From: Sphaerolaimus hirsutus
Taxonomy: Eukaryota; Nematoda; Chromadorea; Monhysterida; Sphaerolaimidae
NCBI GenBank assembly: GCA_964036195.1
Contig: OZ038452.1
Location: forward strand, 30,763,785-30,827,784
Length of the DNA stretch: 64,000 nt
Direction of reading: 5' to 3'
Part shown: piece by piece, positions 56,201-64,000 of the stretch
Position numbering within the stretch: position 1 is the stretch's first letter
How the letters are laid out: each line of letters begins with the position of its first letter
Notes under the pieces: generated by a model
Databases searched by the model: none
What the model was told of the DNA's origin: nothing
Seen by the model: only the letters and a program-made list of their open reading frames with translations
Program-made: the position numbers and the translations under genes

Positions 56201-59200
56201 TTCCTGGTTCCGGCCCCACATGCGATACAATCAAACCTAGATTAGGGCGCACAGCACGTTTTGAAATCTTAGGTATAAAAATGCTAACGCGAGCCTCTGG
56301 GGAGGCTGTGGATTCTGATAGAGGATGATCTCAGCTTCGCAACGGTATCAAATATAGCCATTACGTCTCCTTAGTTCCGGCCTCACATGTGATACGATCG
56401 ACCCTGGATTTCTGCAAACCGCATGTTTTGAAATCTTAGGTATAAAATTGTGACGGTGAACCTTCTGGAGAGTGGTACTATCTGAAAGAGAATTATCTCA
56501 GCTTTCCAATGGTATGAATCACAGCATTTAGTTTTTTCTTGTTCCAGCCTCACATGCAATACAATCAACCCTTGATTGGGGCGCATTCCACGTTTTCAAA
56601 TCTTATGTATAAAATCGTGACGGTGAACCTTCTGGAGAGTGGCAGTTTCTGAAAGAGAATTTTCTAAGCTTTCCAATGGTATAGACCACAGCATTTAGTT
56701 TTTCCTGGTTCCGGCCCCACATGCGATACAATCAACCCTAGATTAGGGCGCACATCACGTTTTGAAATCTTTAATATAAAAATGCTAACGCTAGCCTCTG
56801 AGGAGGCTGTGGATTCTGAAAGAGGAGGTTCTCAGCTTCACAACGGTATCAAATATAGCTGTTACGTCTCCTTAGTTCCGGCCTCACATGTGATACGATT
56901 GACCCTGGATTTCTGCAAACCGCATGTTTTGAAATCTTAGGTATAAAATCGTGATGGTGAACCTTCTGGAGAGTGGTACTATCTGAAAGAGAATTATCTC
57001 AGCTTTCCAATGGTATGAATCACAGCATTTAGTTTTCCTGGTTCCGGCCTCACATGCAATACAATCAACCCTTGATTGGGGCTCATTCCACGTTTTCAAA
57101 TCTTATGTATAAAATCGTGACGGTGAACCTTCTGGAGAGTGGTAGATTCTGAAAGAGAATTTTCTAAGCTTTCCAATGGTATAGACCACAGCATTTAGTT
57201 TTTCCTGGTTCCGGCCCCACATGCGATACAATCAAACCTAGATTAGGGCGCACAGCACGTTTTGAAATCTTAGGTATAAAAATCCTAACGCGAGCCTCTG
57301 GGGAGGCTGTGGATTCTGATAGAGGATGATCTCAGCTTCGCAACGGTATCAAATATAGCCGTTACGTCTCCTTACTTCCGGCCTCACATGTGATACGATC
57401 GACCCTGGATTTCTGCAAACCGCATGTTTTGAAATCTTAGGTATAAAATCGTGACGGTGAACCTTCTGGAGAGTGGTACTATCTGAAAGAGAATTATCTC
57501 AGCTTTCCAATGGTATGAATCACAGCATTTAGTTTTTCCTGGTTCCGGCCTCACATGCAATACAATCAACCCTTGATTGGGGCTCATTCCACGTTTTCAA
57601 ATCTTTTATGTATAAAATCGTGACGGTGAACCTTCTGGAGAGTGGTAGATTCTGAAAGAGAATTTTCTAAGCTTTCCAATGGTATAGACCACAGCATTTA
57701 GTTTTTCCTGGTTCCAGCCCCACATGCGATACAATCAAACCTAGATTAGGGCGCACAGCACGTTTTGAAATCTTAGGTATAAAAATCCTAACGCGAGCCT
57801 CTGGGGAGGCTGTGGATTCTGATAGAGGATGATCTCAGCTTCGCAACGGTATCAAATATAGCCGTTACGTCTCCTTACTTCCGGCCTCACATGTGATACG
57901 ATCGACCCTGGATTTCTGCAAACCGCATGTTTTGAAATCTTAGGTATAAAATCGTGACGGTGAACCTTCTGGAGAGTGGTACTATCTGAAAGAGAATTAT
58001 CTCAGCTTTCCAATGGTATGAATCACAGCATTTAGTTTTTCCTGGTTCCGGCCTCACATGCAATACAATCAACCCTTGATTGGGGCTCATTCCACGTTTT
58101 CAAATCTTATGTATAAAATCGTGACGGTGAACCTTCTGGAGAGTGGTAGATTCTGAAAGAGAATTTTCTAAGCTTTCCAATGGTATAGACCACAGCATTT
58201 AGTTTTTCCTGGTTCCGGCCCCACATGCGATACAATCAAACCTAGATTAGGGCGCACAGCACGTTTTGAAATCTTAGGTATAAAAATCCTAACGCGAGCC
58301 TCTGGGGAGGCTGTGGATTCTGAAAGAGGATGTTCTCAGCTTCGCAACGGTATCAAATATAGCCGTTACGTCTTCTTAGTCCCGGCCTCAAATGCGATAC
58401 GATCAACCCTGGATTTCTGCAAACCGCATGTTTTAAAATCTTAGGTATAAAATCGTGACGGTGAACCTTCTGGAGAGTGGTACTATCTGAAAGAGAATTA
58501 TCTCAGCTTTCCAATGGTATGAATCACAGCATTTAGTTTTTCCTGGTTCCGGCCTCACATGCAATACAATCAACCCTTGATTGGGGCTCATTCCACGTTT
58601 TCAAATCTTATGTATAAAATCGTGACGGTGAACCTTCTGGAGAGTGGTAGATTCTGAAAGAGAATTTTCTAAGCTTTCCAATGGTATAGACCACAGCATT
58701 TAGTTTTTCCTGGTTCCAGCCCCACATGCGATACAATCAAACCTAGATTAGGGCGCACAGCACGTTTTGAAATCTTTAATATAAAAATGCTAACGCTAGC
58801 CTCTGAGGAGGCTGTGGATTCTGAAAGAGGAGGTTCTCAGCTTCACAACGGTATCAAATATAGCTGTTACGTCTCCTTAGTTCCGGCCTCACATGTGATA
58901 CGATTGACCCTGGATTTCTGCAAACCGCATGTTTTGAAATCTTAGGTATAAAATTGTGACGGTGAACCTTCTGGAGAGTGGTACTATCTGAAAGAGAATT
59001 ATCTCAGCTTTCCAATGGTATGAATCACAGCATTTAGTTTTTTCTTGTTCCAGCCTCACAGGCAATACAATCAACCCTTGATTGGGGCGCATTCCACGTT
59101 TTCAAATCTTATGTATAAAATCGTGACGGTGAACCTTCTGGAGAGTGGCAGTTTCTGAAAGAGAATTTTCTAAGCTTTCCAATGGTATAGACCACAGCAT

Positions 59201-59275
59201 TTAGTTTTTCCTGGTTCCGGCCCCACATGCGATACAATCAACCCTAGATTAGGGCGCACATCACGTTTTGAAATC
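53217..59275 (-). repeat. Satellite array, inverted half, 501-bp trimers
   Basis: The same satellite on the other strand, now with a 501-bp period: ORF starts recur at 53580, 54081, 54582, 55083 and so on to 59092. Each trimer has one type-a monomer (AATGCTAACGCGAGCCTCTG) and two type-b monomers with different linkers (CCTGGATTTCTGCAAACCGC and TTGATTGGGGCGCATTCCAC, CTAGATTAGGGCGCACA). About 12 trimers, interrupted by element C at 59276. Confidence 0.95.
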
Positions 59276-60574
59276 TGTGATGAAGCCACCGAAGTCAGCG
59301 TCTTCTACCACCGAATCCGGCAACTCCAAGACCGTAGTGAGAAACGGCCTTTAGAGTGGTTGATTTCCCGTTGTAGCCGAACGTCCACTTGTCGACAGCC
59401 AGGTTGAGTTTATTTCGTAGTTGTGTGTTGAGAAAGGGGGTTCGAATTGTTTCAGGTACTTTATTTGATCAGATACAGCCAAATATAAAAGCGCAAAGCC
59501 TAGCGAGCTTCCTAGTCGAAGTTTCTATCGCTAGCTTATTTTCGTTCAGAAGCTTGGGGTCCGCAGACTGAAGTAAAAACTCTCAAAGTAGCTAAGACAC
59601 GGAAATCACGTATAGAAAAACAGCTACAGTAATTTCCTAATACAAATGCACAAATAAGACATGAATGCAACAAATAAACACATCTAGCCGAAACAGTTGC
59701 CTTATACCGCGCGTGCATACATTCAAACAATTATGGTAAAGAAATACCAAGTACAAATTGGGCTAATGGAAAAACTATTAATCTTGAGGCGCGAAGTCGG
59801 CAAACTCGGCCGATTTACTAATTTGCTTCAATTTGTCAGAAAACATTGACGCACATTGGAACTAATAAATTAGGGTTTGAAACTGTAAATAGTAGTGCAA
59901 ATGTTCCTAATGTCGTAAATAGAATAAAGTATATTCAACATGATAATAATAATCACTTCCTGGAAACGTATGTTGAATAACCTAGTAAAATTGGGACTTA
60001 TTCGAGGTAAATGGGTATTGTAATTGAGCAGAGTCTTTAATATATTTGATTGAGCGGGGTATTATAATTATTAAGTAAATATAAATAGTTGTGAGCGAGG
60101 TTATGACAATTATGCCTATACGAAGGGCTTTGTAAAGTAAATGCTAGTTGCACGCAGGGCACCATTTCTCTATTAGGACGCTGGCCTAGATAATTACGCA
60201 GCACGTAAATATTTACAAGATTTGACCTTTGTAAACTGCAAGTAAATAATGCAAATGTATATATAATCGTGATCAGAAAATTACGGCGAGTTGAATGAGC
60301 CTAATATTATATTAATACACCTAATAATAACATATTTGACTTTTTAACCTAAACATTCCATATAAACATACCAATAACTTACAATACACTTTCCCAATTA
60401 AATATTCTCCATGGATAAATAATATAGTGCAGGAAATACAATTTGATATTTTGCGTGGTAAATAAATATAGTGTATGAAAAGTAAAATAGTGCAAATAAG
60501 TAAATATGCGAATATGAGCCTAATTATCAATTCTCTGTATTTCTTTATCCATCCATTTTGCCACGGTCAGCACA
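59276..60574 (-). repeat. 3' LTR of element C
   Basis: 1,299 bp, same termini as the other LTRs. It differs from those of A and B by many scattered changes and small indels (for example GAGAAAGGGGGTTCGAATTG near 59430). Confidence 0.95.
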
Positions 60575-60616
60575 CTCCGGGCGGAAGAATTGCTGTACCC
60601 CGTTGTTGCAGCAACG

Positions 60617-63600
60617 TCACATGCTGGTGGTGGTGGGTGCCAACGTGATGAGTGGCGTTTCCACAGTCGCCTCGGTGGTGAACGTGGTTGTACGCGAAGT
60701 CGTGGGTGTGCGTGAAGTCGCAGGTCCGGTTGTGGGTGATGCCAACGCTGACCTAGCCTGATGATGAAGCAGGTAGTTGCCCGTGTCGCTTCCTGCGCGT
60801 TCGCGTGAGGTGAATTTGCGGATATCAGGCATGTGAACACTGTCTCTGTTCCTGACTCTGACTTGTCCCTCATCAGCTGAACTTTCATCTGGCTGAACGT
60901 ATGCTGATAGTGACTTTGCCATTCTGTCCTCGGTTTCTGCTCTTCTGGCAAATCTGACGGACTGTGTTGAGTTGGATCTGGCTCTCCTTTTGATTGCTGG
61001 TCTCAACTCTGTTTTGCGTACTTTCCTCTGTGGGTAATTGGTCTCTTTCTGAGTTGATTTCTTGATAGTATATCTGATGGCTCTGAAGCATAGCCATATG
61101 CATTTGAATGGACACACTATGCATTTCCATATGCATGTGTATACGCATGGTGGGATCACTGGCTTCCCCGTGGCAATTCTCCAATTGTACCACAGGTATC
61201 CTGCAGCTACGATTCCAGCTATCAGGATTGTGATTCCCAGCAGCATTGCGATTGTGTTGATGATCACTTGAAAGGGTCCTTTCAGCATTCCTCCCATAAA
61301 GTTGGTGTACCCTTTTGACACTCCAGATATATAATGACCATATGCTTTGCCAATTCCTGCTGCTGTCTGTCCAATTCCAGCTCCAATGCCTTCTATTGAA
61401 TTTCTGATCACTCTGGGATCCAATGACATATCTGCTGTATAATCGATCAACTGGTTCTGCACATGTTCCAAATTCTGTAGTCTCTGAATCTGGCCTCTGA
61501 CATCCATGAAATTGGTCGCTCTGTTAACAATGTTGGTGAACAGGTGAGGCGCATCAAACGTGAAGGCCTGCCATTGTCCTTTCCATGTCATTTCAATCGG
61601 TGTCTCTGTGACGTGCACCATTCCATGTGCGGACTTCCATTGTCCATGTTCATTTCTGTACAGGTGCGGTGTAGTGTGGCTGCAGTCCTCTTCTGGTGAT
61701 TTCTCCACCAAGTCTCTGCTGCCTGGGCTTTTGAACCACAAGGGCCCGTCTTTGTCCAATCTCATTGGTGTGTATTTGTAGCATGTCTCTCCCACTTTTC
61801 CCGTCTGATAAACTATATATGGCTGTACTTCCTTGCATTCCCAAAACATAATTGCTTCTCCAGCCCATTCTGCGTGAACATCCTGTCTTCCCAGCATGGC
61901 TCGAATCCCCAATGTTGGATCGATGCGGAAAAGCTGAGTCAACATGTCCAGCTGGTTCTTGCGAAGTTGACATAGCTGATGCCATACAATCGCAAATTGT
62001 GCCTGAGTCATCTCTCTGACCACATGTTGCAGGAACTGAAACTTGGAGTTTCTGTCGTCCAATCTGGCATACAATGTTCCACTGATTGTCGACTCTCTTG
62101 CCTCCACTATCTTTCCTGGCATTGCCCATTCCACAGGCACATCTTCTCTTCTGTCAAACTGGATGAATACACCTCCTTGATCGGTATAGTATGTGTCTCC
62201 CGGAACACATTCTGAACCAATTGGCCTCTTCGTCTTGTTGCTGTGGGAGTATGCTGCTTGCAATTTTGATACAATAATTGTCTGGCCAGATATCTCTGAC
62301 TTGAATCTGCCAATTCTCTCATATGCGCATTGATGCTTGAAGTTCTCCGTGTCCCACACTGTGATTCCATAGTTGTGGTCTCTGCAATGTCCCATCATGG
62401 CTCTGCACTGGCTGAAATCTTGCAAGTCGCTGATTACAGTCTTTCCATCGAGTGAAGCCACAGTTCCTTCCTCCATGTAGAAGTTACTGACGACATTCTC
62501 TTTGTCATGGCAACACCATGAATATTCCACATTCAAGGTTTGATTGGTTGTCCACACTCTGGGCTCCATTTCCACCAAAGGTGTTCCTCTGAACATCTTG
62601 TGAATTCTTGCATAGTTACAGGCTACCACACCAACTTGCTGGTATTTCTCAAAATTGCCTGTAATGCCTTTCGCTCCCCAGAAACTGGTGTGTGTGATGA
62701 TCTCTTTGATTCTGATGTAGCATCTGTATGCTTTCTCTTTCTGTGGAATCTGTCTCTGTGCGTAAAGTGCAACTTTCATTGCCTTGACAAAATTCCTTGG
62801 TGGGATATGGCACTGCACTTCTTCAGGAACTGTAAGCGCATGTCCATGCCTTCCACTGGTGCAAATCTGATACTTCTGGCTTTGTGAATTGATCACCTGT
62901 TCCACAGGATGATCCTTGATTGCATCTTTGAATCTCTCATAAGTCTGCATTTCTCTGACAGATTTTGGTGGCCATTCTGAAGGCAAAGGCGGCAATCCAT
63001 GATGCGCTGCCAATGATGGTAGCCTTACTGTCGAGGTTTCCAGAACGTATGTTCTGGAAAATACTTCGCTGTAAGCTTTGCCAGCTTTTCTCAGCGTTGC
63101 TGACTCTGACATGCCTGTCAGCATCAACACCATGCACAGCATTCCAATCACCAAACTGCTGGTGGTTGCTGTGGCTTTCCCTGTCGCACTCCTCAGGACT
63201 CTATCCGATGCTGAGTTCCTCTGAGCAGGGTTTTGAACAGGGTTTGATACAGAGTCTCTGTTCGAGCTCTGATTTCTGACATGTTTCTGGACAATTGCTG
63301 GGTCCAGTAGATCCACTTTGACTGTCACTGCTGTCTCTGGGATATCCATTGTCTTTGAATTGATTTCCAACGGATACAATTGATTGAGTGGTCTGCTGAC
63401 CACATTTCTGTTGGCAGTTCTGACTTTTGCTGAGCGAATCTGTCCATCTTTGCTACGCTCTAACTGCTCGATGCGACCCATCCTCCATGCACCTCTGGGC
63501 ATGTTCTCTTCATAAATCAGCACAACTTCATTCACTTTGGGTTCTTGAGTCGCTGTCAATCTGCCATGTTTGTGTGTCACCTGAGTCCTTTCCCTCAAGC

Positions 63601-64000
63601 TCGGGATATACTCTTGATGCCACAAGTCCCAGAACTTATCCAAAGTTTGCTGGGTTGTCTCCCAATATTTCTGCAGTTTCGCTGCGTTATCCATTCTGGG
63701 CACAAATTCTCCATCTTTGTCTGCGTCAAACTGTGGTGCTCCAATCTGACCTTCCCCTGTCAGGAAGTCTTTTGGCGTCAGCACTCTGAGGCTCTTTACA
63801 TCACCATAGATGTAAGAGATTGGCCTGCTGTTGATCACTGCTTCGACTTCTGGCAGAAGTGTCAACAATTCTTGCAGGGTTAACATTCTGTGCCCCACAG
63901 CTGCCTTGAAATGTTTCTTGGTGATGCCCACCATTCTCTCATAGACACCTCCCTGCCATGGTGCCATAGGAGTAGTCATGTTCCACTGGATTTGTTGCTG
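60617..64000 (-). CDS. Pol-Env-like polyprotein of element C (partial)
   Basis: The frame is open from the window edge to the stop at 60617 (about 1,127 codons). The first codons lie in the integrase core just before GGVYERM, so the N-terminal two thirds are outside. The Met at 63979 is internal. Integrase C-terminus, signal-like helix (~63110-63170), gB-like ectodomain, transmembrane helix (~61180-61280) and Cys-rich tail are all present. It has a 9-12-base insertion relative to B near 63235-63250 (the repeated NP(V/A)QNPAQRN region). The 3' stem-loop after the stop has a mismatch and a G-U pair. Confidence 0.9.
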   Translation of the reverse strand, partial: QQQIQWNMTTPMAPWQGGVYERMVGITKKHFKAAVGHRMLTLQELLTLLPEVEAVINSRPISYIYGDVKSLRVLTPKDFLTGEGQIGAPQFDADKDGEFVPRMDNAAKLQKYWETTQQTLDKFWDLWHQEYIPSLRERTQVTHKHGRLTATQEPKVNEVVLIYEENMPRGAWRMGRIEQLERSKDGQIRSAKVRTANRNVVSRPLNQLYPLEINSKTMDIPETAVTVKVDLLDPAIVQKHVRNQSSNRDSVSNPVQNPAQRNSASDRVLRSATGKATATTSSLVIGMLCMVLMLTGMSESATLRKAGKAYSEVFSRTYVLETSTVRLPSLAAHHGLPPLPSEWPPKSVREMQTYERFKDAIKDHPVEQVINSQSQKYQICTSGRHGHALTVPEEVQCHIPPRNFVKAMKVALYAQRQIPQKEKAYRCYIRIKEIITHTSFWGAKGITGNFEKYQQVGVVACNYARIHKMFRGTPLVEMEPRVWTTNQTLNVEYSWCCHDKENVVSNFYMEEGTVASLDGKTVISDLQDFSQCRAMMGHCRDHNYGITVWDTENFKHQCAYERIGRFKSEISGQTIIVSKLQAAYSHSNKTKRPIGSECVPGDTYYTDQGGVFIQFDRREDVPVEWAMPGKIVEARESTISGTLYARLDDRNSKFQFLQHVVREMTQAQFAIVWHQLCQLRKNQLDMLTQLFRIDPTLGIRAMLGRQDVHAEWAGEAIMFWECKEVQPYIVYQTGKVGETCYKYTPMRLDKDGPLWFKSPGSRDLVEKSPEEDCSHTTPHLYRNEHGQWKSAHGMVHVTETPIEMTWKGQWQAFTFDAPHLFTNIVNRATNFMDVRGQIQRLQNLEHVQNQLIDYTADMSLDPRVIRNSIEGIGAGIGQTAAGIGKAYGHYISGVSKGYTNFMGGMLKGPFQVIINTIAMLLGITILIAGIVAAGYLWYNWRIATGKPVIPPCVYTCIWKCIVCPFKCIWLCFRAIRYTIKKSTQKETNYPQRKVRKTELRPAIKRRARSNSTQSVRFARRAETEDRMAKSLSAYVQPDESSADEGQVRVRNRDSVHMPDIRKFTSRERAGSDTGNYLLHHQARSALASPTTGPATSRTPTTSRTTTFTTEATVETPLITLAPTTTSM

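Larger units (their letters stand above)
59276..64000 (-). mobile_element. BEL/Pao retrotransposon, element C (3' part, runs off window)
   Basis: 3' LTR 59276-60574, then the internal part with the Pol-Env frame to the window edge. It sits inside the inverted satellite; the last satellite bases are AAATC (59271-59275), a possible 5-bp target sequence that could be confirmed only from the far side. It is related to A and B but more diverged. Confidence 0.93.

Noticed and set aside
48230-59275. Regular repeats that might suggest a CRISPR array
   Set aside because: The unit is 166-167 bp with no unique spacers, in a eukaryotic genome; it is satellite DNA.
1-64000. tRNA, rRNA or other structural RNA genes
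   Set aside because: I found no cloverleaf, A/B box pair or rRNA-like sequence; the only tRNA-related signals are the retroelement primer-binding sites.

Overview
The window is animal nuclear DNA, most likely from an invertebrate. It holds spliced exons of a mitochondrial enzyme gene, Pao/BEL-type LTR retrotransposons (a group known only from animals), nucleosome-length satellite DNA and many small DNA transposons. Nothing prokaryotic is present, and I cannot name the species.

Layout. 1-5365 is AT-rich repeat-derived DNA: a foldback element (1-1620), a GGCGC-word repeat (2218-2442) and a small element bounded by 11-bp direct repeats (4098-4982). 5366-30499 is one complete BEL element on the + strand (element A, 5-bp target duplication AATGT). 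A second complete copy of the same family (element B, 11885-24448, minus strand, duplication TGTTT) sits inside A's pol gene. Element B carries one uninterrupted 2,900-codon frame for Gag, protease, reverse transcriptase, RNase H, integrase and an envelope-like glycoprotein. Part of that glycoprotein resembles the class III fusion protein gB of herpesviruses. Element A's two ORF pieces add up to exactly the same length, so A was open until B entered.

30505-43100 is a dense patchwork of short inverted-repeat elements, several nested in one another. It also holds a 200-base assembly gap, a Helitron 3' end and spliced remnants of a Mutator-like (MULE) transposase gene on the minus strand (36677-38410). 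44048-47789 carries the first four coding exons of glycine decarboxylase (GLDC, P-protein of the glycine cleavage system), with correct splice sites and matching phases. Its introns hold further small transposons and a long hairpin.

48230-59275 is an 11-kb satellite array. The left half is direct and built of ~332-bp dimers; the right half is inverted and built of 501-bp trimers of ~167-bp monomers; the two meet head to head near 53,220. The array is broken at 59276 by a third BEL copy (element C, minus strand) that runs off the window. The remaining GLDC exons are not in the window, so the gene has a very large satellite-filled intron, is truncated, or the assembly is joined wrongly here.
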